Shown piece by piece: positions 35,414 through 43,487 of a stretch of DNA of 64,000 bases (positions within the stretch are counted from its first letter, which is position 1; each line of letters begins with the position of its first letter). The stretch lies in assembly GCA_045612185.1 (NCBI GenBank), contig JAZKYO010000101.1:1-64000 (forward strand). Reading direction: 5' to 3'. The DNA comes from RGIG8775 sp045612185. Lineage in GTDB: Bacteria > Bacillota > Clostridia > Oscillospirales > CAG-272. A program made the translations under genes and the position numbers. A model generated the notes under the pieces. It did no database searches. It saw nothing but the letters and a program-made list of their open reading frames with translations, and was not told the DNA's origin.

Positions 35414-36802
35414 TCATTGCGGGGTATTGAGAGTAAGGAATATTTCACCGTTTGAATCAACGATGATTTTTTTAATTACTCTGGACCAGAATGCTTTTTT
35501 ATGTTCGGGGTCAAGCTTTTCGTAGGATTTGGCGAAGTTATCAAACTGGTGCAAGTCAATAGGTTTTCTCGCTGCTTCCTTTTCCTCGGTCTCGGTATCC
35601 GCGAGGAGCGCAGAGAGGCTTCGGTAGTCCTTTTCATAAAGTTCGCGCGTTATTAGGTCATTAAGGTAGAGGTCCTTAAGCTTTTCTATTTTTGCGAGAA
35701 TTTTGGACTTATCGGGGCCTTTCTTTTTTATTTGTTTTCCGCGGTTCTCGAGCTCTGCGTTATACATTTCCGCATGATGGCGCACGTTTTCTACAAGCCA
35801 CTTTTCCAAGTATTCTTGGTTAAACTGCTTATTCATGTCGCATCGTCGCGACATCTTGGTATGACAGCGATAGTAGACATATTCTTGGGTAATTCCGCTT
35901 GGGCGCTTATTACGACACGCATAAGTTGACATACGGTTTCCGCAGCTTTCACAAAAGATTAGGCCTGTAAAATAGTACACTCTATCGCTACGCGCATTAT
36001 TGTGTCGTTCGGCTCTGATTTGAACGAGGTTCGAGGCGAGTTCAAACGTTTCGTTATCTATTATTTGCGGACACCAGCCTTGTATTCCGTAGGCTTCACC
36101 GACATACCAGCGATTTTGTAACATGGATTTCATTGATTTATGGTCAATATAGACATTATATTGTGCCAGGATATAACGAGAGGTTTCTGAAATGGATCTG
36201 TTATCGAGATAAGTTTTAAACATATCTTGTATTACAGGTGCGAGTGCTTCGTCTACTACAACACGTTTTTCCATAATCTTAAATCCTTTGGGCGTTTGAC
36301 CTGATACAACTCTACCTTCTTTGACCATGTTTTGAAAAACGAATTTTATTCTTTCGCTTGTTCGGTCGGACTCGTCCTGGGCTATTGCCAGCTTAATATT
36401 CAGGGCAAGTCTTCCGTTGGCGGTAGTGGTATCGTAGTCCTCTTCGGTGGCGACCCACTGCACTTTATATTTATCAAGAATTGCTTGAACTTCATAGTAA
36501 TCGGCGATGTTTCTGAACCAGCGGTCGAGTTTGATAAAAAGCACGACGTCGATTTTTTTCGCTTTAACATCCTCAAGCATTCGCATAAACTCGGGGCGGC
36601 GGGTATAACGTTTACGCGCCGATATTCCTTCGTCGACGTATATGCCTACGACGGTGAGGTCGTTTTCCTTGGCGTACTGAACGAGGCGTTCGCGCTGGGC
36701 ATCGAGCGACACACCGTGCATTGCCTGTTCTTCGGTAGATACGCGGGCGTAAAGCGCGGCACGTTTTATGCCGTCATCTATTCTTTTTTGGGTATATGCC
36801 AT
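35414..36802 (-). CDS. Large serine recombinase (prophage integrase)
   Basis: Site-specific recombinase of 462 residues that would insert and, with a directionality factor, excise the prophage. The catalytic domain starts RAALYARVSTEEQ with nucleophile Ser22 and holds FIKLDRWFRN; the Recombinase domain follows (about 160-260, with GFKIMEKR and the W-containing WYVGEAYGIQGWCP). The zinc ribbon is FCESCGNRM...YRCHTKMSRRCDM (about 290-330), then a coiled coil (about 360-430). It is the leftmost prophage gene and transcribes toward the attachment site, the normal position for an integrase. Confidence 0.95.
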   Translation of the reverse strand: MAYTQKRIDDGIKRAALYARVSTEEQAMHGVSLDAQRERLVQYAKENDLTVVGIYVDEGISARKRYTRRPEFMRMLEDVKAKKIDVVLFIKLDRWFRNIADYYEVQAILDKYKVQWVATEEDYDTTTANGRLALNIKLAIAQDESDRTSERIKFVFQNMVKEGRVVSGQTPKGFKIMEKRVVVDEALAPVIQDMFKTYLDNRSISETSRYILAQYNVYIDHKSMKSMLQNRWYVGEAYGIQGWCPQIIDNETFELASNLVQIRAERHNNARSDRVYYFTGLIFCESCGNRMSTYACRNKRPSGITQEYVYYRCHTKMSRRCDMNKQFNQEYLEKWLVENVRHHAEMYNAELENRGKQIKKKGPDKSKILAKIEKLKDLYLNDLITRELYEKDYRSLSALLADTETEEKEAARKPIDLHQFDNFAKSYEKLDPEHKKAFWSRVIKKIIVDSNGEIFLTLNTPQ

Positions 36803-36853
36803 AGTTTCTCCTTTCTTTTGAATTTTTATTATACACTCCGAGGGAGAGGGTAT

Positions 36854-37120
36854 TTAAGGTTTGCAATGACCGCAAGGGGTATATTTTTGATACTTTGCGG
36901 TGTTTATCTCTGATTGAGGAATTATTACTTGATTCTTTTCGCTTGGTAGAAAAGAGCAAGTGGCTTTATGATATTTTTTTGATTCTTTGTTACCTATGTA
37001 ATGTGCGTATGGCAGTTCGGTTTCCGATGGCAAGTGATTGCATTCCGGATAATTATATTTTACGCAACCGCACAGCATTATAGCGCAAAGAATTGTTAGT
37101 ATCAGTCTTTTAAGTTTCAT
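36854..37120 (-). CDS. Small lipoprotein with an Ada-like metal-binding tail
   Basis: Predicted lipoprotein of 88 residues: signal peptide KRLILTILCAIML then lipobox LCGC. The tail YIGNKESKKYHKATCSFLP ... YTPCGHCKP follows the pattern HxxxC...PCxxC seen in Ada-type metal-binding and nuclease-associated domains, so it may hold zinc outside the cell. It directly follows the SF1 helicase gene (ATG five bases past its stop; a GTG start 12 bases earlier would overlap). Lipoproteins in prophage lysogeny arms sometimes block superinfection; that is inference here. Confidence 0.7.
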   Translation of the reverse strand: MKLKRLILTILCAIMLCGCVKYNYPECNHLPSETELPYAHYIGNKESKKYHKATCSFLPSEKNQVIIPQSEINTAKYQKYTPCGHCKP

Positions 37121-37124
37121 ATTT

Positions 37125-39521
37125 TTATTCACACGGTGGACACATAATCTGCTTTGATCTAGAGCGAGATATAAGTGCTCCTATTAATTGTGTATTTGTT
37201 TTGGATCGCCAATAAGCTGTATCACAAACAATAATAAGATTACGTTTTACACGGGAGATTGCTGTATTTAAAGTGTGCAGCCCTTCGGGTGTATCACTGT
37301 TGCAAAACCAGACATTTTGATTCCCAGAGTCTACTACGCTTAAAATTACTGTGTCCCACTCACGTCCTTGAGAAGCATGGACGGTAAGTATATTATCTCG
37401 ATCTATTAAATGCGAGAGTTCTTTTTGCAATAGATCACGCTGCTTTTTATATGGTGTCATGACTGCACAGCTTTTGATTTTGTAATGAGAGAGATATGCT
37501 TTAATTTGCCGTACTTCTTCGGAACTAATGCGCTGTCCTTTTTCTTCCGGAAGTGCTGAAGCGTGAATGAAGTGGATTATAGTTTGAGAATCGCCGTCTT
37601 TTCCATTTATCCCTTTGAACCCAATGTGATATACGAAATGGTCTAGTATTAATGCCAGAGAATTATCAAATCTATGGGTTTGAGTTAATGTGGCGGTTGC
37701 GGCGCACTTTATCTCAGGGACTTCTATGGCGGACTTTGTAGAGAGATATCGGTCATAAATTTTTTGCAGAGAGGTATTTTTCTCAAATAGTTCCGGAAAG
37801 TAAACCGCCGATTGGGCCCACATGAAAATTCTTGATTCGTAGGTTATTTTTTTAGCCTCGCATATAGGGGTCAATTGCATATGGTCGCCCAAGAGTGTGA
37901 CCGGAGCGTTAAGGGCATATAAGATGCCGGATTTTATAAAGGAACAGTATGCTGCTTCATCAAGGAATACATGTGCAAATTCATACGGTATATTTTCTAA
38001 TAGATAACTATAATGCGAAAACAAATAATCAACGGTGCAAGCAAATACCTGCTTGGTGGAGAAAGTATTTTCGCGGTGTTCTTTTAGTTTTGCCAATTCG
38101 GCTTCTTTTTCTTTTATTTTTTCGGGGAGAGAGGGGTCTATTGTGATTTTTTTAGCCTCAGCGGCTATACCTTTAAAATGTTCGTTTGCTTGACGTAAGG
38201 TCTGAAAGTGAAATTCTCCGAACGTTTGAAGTAATATATTTTTTGCTACATTTGAGGTTTCCTTTAGCTCTTTGTTTTTTTTGTTGAATTCATTGTCAAT
38301 AGCTTCAAGTTCAAATATTATTGATGAAATTGTTGTGTTGAGTTTTTCATATTCTATTTTGAAGTCTTCGAGCTGGATTTGCAACTGCATTTTTTTGTGT
38401 TGGTTATTTAAATGCTTTTCTTTATTAAATACTGTTTTGAATTTAAATAAAAACGAAGCTTCTTCGGCATCTATTTCTGAGACTTGTTTTTCGATTAATT
38501 CAATGCCGGATAATAAATCATCGGCATCAGCTTGGTGGATTTTCAAGCTCAACTCTAAATTTTCTTTTTGTGTTGACAAGTCTAAAAGTCTCTCGTGTAT
38601 CTTTTCGGCAGTGGAAAAGATTTCGGAAAAAGCAGGAAAGTTAGTTAAAACTCTCTCGGCGTCCTGTTCTTTTATTAACTGTGCATTTAGTATATTAATT
38701 TCATTTTGAATGCTTTCCAATTTTGCTTGGTGGTCCAAACGATCACAAAGCTTAGGGTATTTGGCGCCAAAGCTTGCGGACGCTATGCCGAGTCTGTATA
38801 TACAATCGATGCTTTCTTTTTCTTGTTGCAAGGTGTTTATAACAGATATCAAGGTTTGCTCAATAGCATTATTGGTAGGGGCGAGAACTATAACACGGTC
38901 TCCTCTTTTTATATATGTTAAAAGACAGTCCGCAAGAACAAACTGAGTTTTTCCCGTTCCCGGTGCCCCCCAAACGTATGATATATTTTCCGATAGGGCA
39001 GTTAAAACTGCCTTTTTTTGTTCTTCTGATTCTTTACCGCACTGTTCATTACCTCTGAAAAATATCTCATCCTCTTTTACCAATGGATGCGGAGGAAGGG
39101 TTATTTGTTTTCCAAAATCTTCATACCATTTTTTTACTTTTTCTATAAGAAATTTCAGATCTGATACAATTTTGATACTGTTTGGGGGGATTTTATTGAA
39201 GACTTCAGACAATGGGTGTTGCACTTCAACGACAATTGAAGGCTGATCGTTGTCAATTTTTAATATGTTATATAGGTCTGATGAGATAAAATACTCATCT
39301 TTTTTACTATACCACTCATCCGAAATAATAGATGAGGTGATTTGAATACAAAAGTAGTCGGAATGATTAAGTTTATGCTGGAGCTGTAAGCGATATATAT
39401 TATCATTTATCTTTATTATTTCAACGACGTTTACAACATTGCGCGACGTATTATTTGTTTTTGCATAATCATAATAGTTTTGTGCGCTCTCAATGGCGTC
39501 GCGAACAAAGGAACGGTACAT
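37125..39521 (-). CDS. SF1 (Upf1-like) helicase with long coiled-coil insertion
   Basis: Superfamily 1B helicase of 798 residues. An N-terminal domain of about 140 residues of unknown type precedes Walker A GAPGTGKT (185-192) and IVLAPTNNAIEQTL. Next comes a coiled coil of about 200 residues (roughly 265-480), then Walker B FLDEAAYC (near 520), LLGDHMQLTPI, and the C-terminal HASQGREWDTVILSVVD and NTAISRVKRNLIIVCD motifs. The gene is AT-rich and lies between the repressor operon and a lipoprotein gene. Phage replication helicases do not usually look like this, so an accessory (defence or exclusion) role is possible but unproven. Confidence 0.82.
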   Translation of the reverse strand: MYRSFVRDAIESAQNYYDYAKTNNTSRNVVNVVEIIKINDNIYRLQLQHKLNHSDYFCIQITSSIISDEWYSKKDEYFISSDLYNILKIDNDQPSIVVEVQHPLSEVFNKIPPNSIKIVSDLKFLIEKVKKWYEDFGKQITLPPHPLVKEDEIFFRGNEQCGKESEEQKKAVLTALSENISYVWGAPGTGKTQFVLADCLLTYIKRGDRVIVLAPTNNAIEQTLISVINTLQQEKESIDCIYRLGIASASFGAKYPKLCDRLDHQAKLESIQNEINILNAQLIKEQDAERVLTNFPAFSEIFSTAEKIHERLLDLSTQKENLELSLKIHQADADDLLSGIELIEKQVSEIDAEEASFLFKFKTVFNKEKHLNNQHKKMQLQIQLEDFKIEYEKLNTTISSIIFELEAIDNEFNKKNKELKETSNVAKNILLQTFGEFHFQTLRQANEHFKGIAAEAKKITIDPSLPEKIKEKEAELAKLKEHRENTFSTKQVFACTVDYLFSHYSYLLENIPYEFAHVFLDEAAYCSFIKSGILYALNAPVTLLGDHMQLTPICEAKKITYESRIFMWAQSAVYFPELFEKNTSLQKIYDRYLSTKSAIEVPEIKCAATATLTQTHRFDNSLALILDHFVYHIGFKGINGKDGDSQTIIHFIHASALPEEKGQRISSEEVRQIKAYLSHYKIKSCAVMTPYKKQRDLLQKELSHLIDRDNILTVHASQGREWDTVILSVVDSGNQNVWFCNSDTPEGLHTLNTAISRVKRNLIIVCDTAYWRSKTNTQLIGALISRSRSKQIMCPPCE

Positions 39522-39568
39522 AATGTGGCCTTTCTTTTTACAAATTACTCATAAAGCAGACGGCTTTA

Positions 39569-40174
39569 TTAAAATGTTTTTCTTGCTTCGATTACTTTGC
39601 CTATTATGCGAACGCGTCCGTTGTATATATCATCGGTATAAAAGTGTTTTGTTTTATATTTGGTAGTGTCTGGGTTATCTGCGACAAGGTCAATACCATT
39701 ATCCCCCTCATATATTCTTCTACAGTAAACATCTGTGTCATCAATTACTACCACTGCAATGGCGTCATCTGGAACCCAGTGGTCACCTCGTACAATGATA
39801 ATATCTCCATCATCAAATATAGGTGACATATCGTCTCCTTGCATACGTAGAGCAATATATTCAGAGGTGCTTGAAAAGTAGTGCATTTCTTCATCGAAAT
39901 CTTCAATGTCGGTAATAGATGTTAGTGGAATGACATTTGTAAGGGAATCAAGAATCGGAACACGAACACAACAATCTTTCCTAATATTTGGACCGCCCAT
40001 AATTGTTTCGAGTGAAATGTCGAAATAATCGGATATAGCTAACAGTGTTTTAAAGTTGGGTTTTAGTGTTCCGTCCTCATACGCCGACAATGTTTTCTTG
40101 TCTATATTGAGATGATCTGCAAGCTTTTTTGCAGAGATTTTTTTTAATGTTCTTATTTCTTTGATTTTAAGCAT
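39569..40174 (-). CDS. CI/LexA-like repressor lacking all autocleavage residues
   Basis: 201 residues: N-terminal helix-turn-helix (LKKISAKKLADHLNIDKKTLSAYEDG, 10-35) and C-terminal S24-type fold. Aligned without gaps to the repressor encoded just upstream, the cleavage pair Ala-Gly is Asn80-Val81, the nucleophile Ser is Asp115 (QGDDMSP) and the catalytic Lys is Arg152 (VYCRRI). It should therefore not self-cleave. Starts at 40174 with AAAAGGGG upstream, 17 bases after the other repressor, so both are in one operon. It may form mixed dimers or bind its own sites, as its recognition helix differs. Confidence 0.9.
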   Translation of the reverse strand: MLKIKEIRTLKKISAKKLADHLNIDKKTLSAYEDGTLKPNFKTLLAISDYFDISLETIMGGPNIRKDCCVRVPILDSLTNVIPLTSITDIEDFDEEMHYFSSTSEYIALRMQGDDMSPIFDDGDIIIVRGDHWVPDDAIAVVVIDDTDVYCRRIYEGDNGIDLVADNPDTTKYKTKHFYTDDIYNGRVRIIGKVIEARKTF

Positions 40175-40191
40175 TTTATACCCCTTTTGAA

Positions 40192-40797
40192 TTAAAAATG
40201 AATGGCACGCCTAAGTTCTACCACTTTGCCAAATATACGTACGGGAAGTTCTTCTACTTGTTTATTAGAGTATGATATCGGTTCGCAATTGTCAATGTTG
40301 AATGGTATAAGAGTGATACCTTCTGGATCTTTTTTTATTTTCTTACAGGTGGCTTCATCTCCGTCAACTAAAACTATTGCTATTTCACCGTTTTCAATAG
40401 TGTTTTGTACGCGGATAATAACTATATCCCCACTTTCAATTTTTGGAGACATACTATCGCCTTTTATACGAAGCGCTACATATTCTCCTGTGGTTGCCAT
40501 TTCTTCTGTGATTTCCTCGTAGTCCTCTATATCGGTAATTGCCTCAATGGGGATTCCTGCGGCAACAGAACCAAGGACGGGAATCTTTACGCCTTTTTTG
40601 GCGCCGATACGAGGCAATCCAAAAAGTTCATTGACAGACACCTCAAGATATTCCGATATTTTAAGTAGGGTGTTAAAGTCAGGCTCACGTTTACCGTTTT
40701 CGTACAGGGACATAGTGCTTTCGGCTACATTGATGTATTCAGCAATTTCTCTTGCTGTAATTCCTTTGTCTTTTCTAATTTCTTTGATTTTTAACAT
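40192..40797 (-). CDS. CI/LexA-like repressor, autocleavage-competent
   Basis: Prophage repressor of 201 residues: helix-turn-helix (KGITAREIAEYINVAESTMSLYENG, 11-35) and S24 peptidase domain with cleavage site Ala80-Gly81 (SVAAGIP), nucleophile Ser115 (KGDSMSP) and Lys152 (ATCKKI). It should cleave itself when RecA is activated, lifting repression. I chose ATG 40797 because AAAGGAGG is 7-8 bases upstream and the other repressor starts with the same MLKIKEIR. First gene of the leftward lysogeny operon, its promoter overlapped by an operator copy. Confidence 0.94.
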   Translation of the reverse strand: MLKIKEIRKDKGITAREIAEYINVAESTMSLYENGKREPDFNTLLKISEYLEVSVNELFGLPRIGAKKGVKIPVLGSVAAGIPIEAITDIEDYEEITEEMATTGEYVALRIKGDSMSPKIESGDIVIIRVQNTIENGEIAIVLVDGDEATCKKIKKDPEGITLIPFNIDNCEPISYSNKQVEELPVRIFGKVVELRRAIHF

Positions 40798-40822
40798 TTT
40801 GCAAACCTCCTTTTTTAAAATA

Positions 40823-40851
40823 ATTATATCATTTGCAAAATGCAAAGTAAA
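40823..40851 (-). promoter_or_regulatory. Leftward promoter of the repressor operon
   Basis: On the minus strand TTTACT (40846-40851), 17 bases, TATAAT (40823-40828). Operator copy 40831-40847 fills the spacer, so the repressor probably tunes its own synthesis. Confidence 0.8.
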
Positions 40852-40967
40852 GAGGTTTAACTAAAAAAACAAAAAAACTTTGCAAAATGTCAAGGATTTT
40901 TCAAAAAGTACTTGACAAACTGCAAAGTTTGTGATATTATCAAGATGTCACTTGACGAAATGCAAAG
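40831..40967. promoter_or_regulatory. Four 17-bp repressor operators in the lysogeny switch
   Basis: Copies: 40831-40847 ATTTGCAAAATGCAAAG; 40878-40894 CTTTGCAAAATGTCAAG; 40911-40927 CTTGACAAACTGCAAAG; 40951-40967 CTTGACGAAATGCAAAG. They share an imperfect dyad with CTT..CA and TG..AAG halves. One covers the repressor promoter spacer, one the rightward -35, one the region before cro. Confidence 0.85.
40912..40940 (+). promoter_or_regulatory. Rightward early promoter
   Basis: TTGACA (40912-40917), 17 bases, TATTAT (40935-40940). The -35 lies inside operator copy three and the next operator lies just downstream of the start. Confidence 0.85.
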
Positions 40968-40982
40968 TTTGGAGGTGTGAAA

Positions 40983-41168
40983 ATGAGAGGTTGGCTTAAG
41001 GATATTCGTATTAAAAAAGGTATGACCATGAAATCCGTGGCAGACAAAGCGGGACTTTCGGAGAGTTATTATAACCAAATTGAAAACGGTGTAAGAAACT
41101 GTCCGGTGGATACGGCAAAGAAAATAGCTACTGTGCTTGAATTTGAGTGGATAAAGTTTTTTGAATGA
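40983..41168 (+). CDS. Cro-like helix-turn-helix protein
   Basis: 61-residue protein with the XRE/Cro fold (KKGMTMKSVADKAGLSESYYNQIENGVR). First rightward gene, opposite the repressor, thus the likely lytic-switch partner. I chose ATG 40983 because GGAGG (40971-40975) lies 7 bases before; a GTG at 40977 is also in frame. Confidence 0.88.
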   Translation: MRGWLKDIRIKKGMTMKSVADKAGLSESYYNQIENGVRNCPVDTAKKIATVLEFEWIKFFE

Positions 41169-41186
41169 AAAAGGAAGGTAAAGGTT

Positions 41187-41648
41187 ATGGAAATTTTGGA
41201 AGTTATTGTGGCGGTGACAATATCGCTTATTGTGAGTGTTGCTATGAACATGAAGTGGCGAAATGCGCAAGAGGATGCAAAGTTTTGGAAAAGACACAGC
41301 AAAGAGTGGAAAGATCTATATTTCAGTTGCAAAAATCGAGCAAACCGCTTGGAAGAGAAGTTTGACGGCTTGATGATTGACTACGATGATCTTTACAAAC
41401 AAGTCGGTAAGGGATCAGGCGCGTTTCCTGAGTGGATAAACATTAGAGAAGCCGAGCCGAAACAGTTTCAACTAGTTCTCGTTTGTGATGAGCAGACGGT
41501 AGGGGATGATTGCAGGGTGGAGGTAAAGATAGCTCTTTATTTTGACGAACAGTTTCTCGATTGTGAGTTCGTTCACTACTGGATGCCGTTGCCGGAGGCG
41601 CACCCCGAAACCGATATAGACGAGATTGTTACTTGTCTTCCTTTTTGA
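41187..41648 (+). CDS. Membrane-anchored DUF551-like phage protein
   Basis: 153 residues: one N-terminal membrane helix (6-22), a charged helical stretch, then a DUF551-type domain (from about residue 85) recognised by EWINIREAEP, a central YFD strand and the final HYWMPLPEAHPE. DUF551 proteins are common in phage early regions; role unknown. It overlaps the start region of the next gene. Confidence 0.75.
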   Translation: MEILEVIVAVTISLIVSVAMNMKWRNAQEDAKFWKRHSKEWKDLYFSCKNRANRLEEKFDGLMIDYDDLYKQVGKGSGAFPEWINIREAEPKQFQLVLVCDEQTVGDDCRVEVKIALYFDEQFLDCEFVHYWMPLPEAHPETDIDEIVTCLPF

Positions 41649-41662
41649 AAAGCGGTGTGGAT

Positions 41663-41917
41663 ATGGCGAAATTGCAGACGTTTAAGGAATTGGTTAAGTC
41701 CAAGGGGATGACGCAGGTGGAGCTGGCGGAGAAGGTAGGGTGCAGCACGCGAGTTATATCCTATTGGATCAAGGGCAGGAACGTGCCGAGCCTTAAGGAG
41801 GCTTATTATTTAGCTTGTGCGTTAGGGGTAAGTCTTGAGGATCTTGCAATAATATTTTTGAATAATCAAAACGGAGGAAAAGGAAATGGACAACAACAAA
41901 ATCAAGAAGTTCTTTGA
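41663..41917 (+). CDS. XRE-family helix-turn-helix regulator
   Basis: 84 residues from ATG 41663. Helix-turn-helix in SKGMTQVELAEKVGCSTRVISYWIKGRNVPS. The tail is Gln/Asn/Gly-rich and its end overlaps the next gene by 32 bases. A second early transcription regulator next to the Cro-like protein. Confidence 0.82.
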   Translation: MAKLQTFKELVKSKGMTQVELAEKVGCSTRVISYWIKGRNVPSLKEAYYLACALGVSLEDLAIIFLNNQNGGKGNGQQQNQEVL

Positions 41918-42236
41918 CGATGTTAAAGAGAAAGCTGACGTTTGGTATAAGGAAGCCGATAGGGAGCTTGACGAGGCTGTGGCGGCTTATGAAGAGTTTG
42001 AACGAGCGCTCAAGGAAAAGAGGCGCGCGGGCGGCATTATTACCGCAGAGGATAATGAGCTGCTTATGGAGGCGCGAGAGGTAATTGAAGAGGCGCACGA
42101 GCAGAAGGTTTTCTTTGACGGTGTTCGCAAGGGTGTTGACGCGGTGGTTACGCCGGTGGTTCGTGCTATGGCTATGGAGGCGTTAGCCAATGCGGGGCGG
42201 TTTGTTCCGCGTATAAAAAGGCCTCGCAGGAAATAG
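41886..42236 (+). CDS. Charged helical phage protein, unknown
   Basis: Not recognised. 116 residues, mostly helical and acidic in the first 80, ending in the basic RIKRPRRK. GGAGGAAAAGGA lies just before ATG 41886. The basic end could bind nucleic acid. Confidence 0.7.
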   Translation: MDNNKIKKFFDDVKEKADVWYKEADRELDEAVAAYEEFERALKEKRRAGGIITAEDNELLMEAREVIEEAHEQKVFFDGVRKGVDAVVTPVVRAMAMEALANAGRFVPRIKRPRRK

Positions 42237-42288
42237 GACAAGCCGCTATATTCATATAATTAGCGAGACTATTTTTCAGGAGGCTTTT

Positions 42289-42435
42289 ATGGATAAGGGA
42301 TTTCCTAATTTAAAACAGTCCGACATGGACTACATAGCGCGGGTGCTTTCTTACTGTCTTTCGGATCAGTATGGCGAAGAAATAGTATTTCGGTTTGTGC
42401 CGAAGGACAAGGGCGAGCTTGCGGCGGCGCAATAA
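42289..42435 (+). CDS. Small phage protein, unknown
   Basis: 48 residues, MDKGFPNLKQSDMDYIARVL at the start, with CAGGAGG 7-8 bases upstream. No motif recognised; kept because of the good ribosome site and its place in a tightly packed early operon. Confidence 0.65.
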   Translation: MDKGFPNLKQSDMDYIARVLSYCLSDQYGEEIVFRFVPKDKGELAAAQ

Positions 42436-42461
42436 GTGTTATTTATAGGAGGTAAAAAGCA

Positions 42462-42734
42462 ATGGATTACAGCAAGAGCATAATGGAGATTGTAGAGTCG
42501 AAGTTATCGCCTCGGTCGACGGTGACGCCTGCGATGCTTCGCGGCGCGTCGGCGGGCAGCTTTCGCGGCGGGGCGGGCGGCGTTATTGGCGACATATCGC
42601 AGAACCTGCGCGACTCTATTGTTGACGCTGAGGGGTGTTCGGACAAGGACATCAAGGAGACGCCGCAGGTTGCATCTGCACGAGAAAAAAGAAGCAGGAG
42701 GAGGGCTGAGAATGACAGATACCTCAAGGGTTAG
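42462..42734 (+). CDS. Small phage protein, Gly/Ala-rich, unknown
   Basis: 90 residues with a Gly/Ala-rich middle (GASAGSFRGGAGGVIGD) and a basic C-terminal stretch (REKRSRRRAENDR). AGGAGG lies 8-10 bases before ATG 42462. Not recognised; overlaps the next gene by 23 bases. Confidence 0.65.
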   Translation: MDYSKSIMEIVESKLSPRSTVTPAMLRGASAGSFRGGAGGVIGDISQNLRDSIVDAEGCSDKDIKETPQVASAREKRSRRRAENDRYLKG

Positions 42735-42945
42735 GTACGTATGGGGCGAGTTTGTTGCCCACAATCAGCGGTTGATATACGCTATAAAGAACGGCATGCG
42801 GTGCGCTATTTACACGGCGTATCTGAGGAAGCCCGAGGACAACGTTGTAAAGGTATATCCGCGTCGGTTATTGGTACGCGGACAGCTTGACAAGTTTGAC
42901 AAGATGAGCTTGTCTGTTATGCAGATTGAAAACGAAAGGAAGTAA
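42712..42945 (+). CDS. Small phage protein, unknown
   Basis: 77 residues, start ATG 42712 with AGGAGGAGG about 8 bases before. Basic; contains AHNQRLIYAIKNGMRCAIYTAYLRKP. No family recognised. Confidence 0.65.
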   Translation: MTDTSRVRYVWGEFVAHNQRLIYAIKNGMRCAIYTAYLRKPEDNVVKVYPRRLLVRGQLDKFDKMSLSVMQIENERK

Positions 42946-42950
42946 AAGGA

Positions 42951-43487
42951 ATGTTAACGGTAGTTATGATATGCGTATTATACGCGCTTATGGCGGCGAC
43001 GGTATATTCGATAGTATTGGCGGTGGACGTACACAAGACGGAGAAGCTTAGGCGCAGGTATTTGAGCATGCAGATAATGCAGAAGTACGGCGTGAAGGTT
43101 GAAGAGGACGACAGCGCGTGGGAGGATAGCGATGACGGCGGGGATTTTATTGAAGGTATTGAGTGCGGGGATACATATGACGGTAGCGGCGATGTGTCTG
43201 ATATATCTGGCGATGAAGCGGTAAGCGGTGAGATGGTGCTTGTGGGCTCTTACGCCTGGGCGGTTAGTCAGCTTGAGGAAGGTTTAAAGGTACGCCGCGA
43301 GGCGTGGGACGAGCCTCACGTAAGCGAGGACACCGGTGAGAAGGTAATGCTTTACTACGTATACCGCGAGAACGGTGTTGACACGGTAAGCTACATGCGC
43401 AAGACCCCGGCGGGGGCGGCTTTTGGTTACAAGTCATGGACGGGCTTTGCCTGCGACGTGGCTGCGAACGATTGGGTGTTGGCATGA
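42951..43487 (+). CDS. Membrane-anchored DUF2829/Tad2-like protein
   Basis: 178 residues in three parts: an N-terminal membrane helix (1-25), an acidic Asp/Gly/Ser linker (about 50-92) and a C-terminal domain (about 97-178). The domain reads SYAWAVSQLEEGLKVRREAW, a central MLYYVY strand, a W, then DVAANDWVLA; this matches the DUF2829 pattern (xxxALxxLxxGxxVxRxxW ... DWxxx). DUF2829 includes Tad2, a phage anti-Thoeris protein that captures the cyclic ADP-ribose-type signal. The membrane anchor and linker are unusual. Ends ATGA with the next gene. Confidence 0.75.
   Translation: MLTVVMICVLYALMAATVYSIVLAVDVHKTEKLRRRYLSMQIMQKYGVKVEEDDSAWEDSDDGGDFIEGIECGDTYDGSGDVSDISGDEAVSGEMVLVGSYAWAVSQLEEGLKVRREAWDEPHVSEDTGEKVMLYYVYRENGVDTVSYMRKTPAGAAFGYKSWTGFACDVAANDWVLA

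Noticed and set aside
36895..37083. Rightward 62-residue frame opposite the lipoprotein gene
   Set aside because: The minus-strand frame has a signal peptide and lipobox; the opposite frame has neither start signal nor family.
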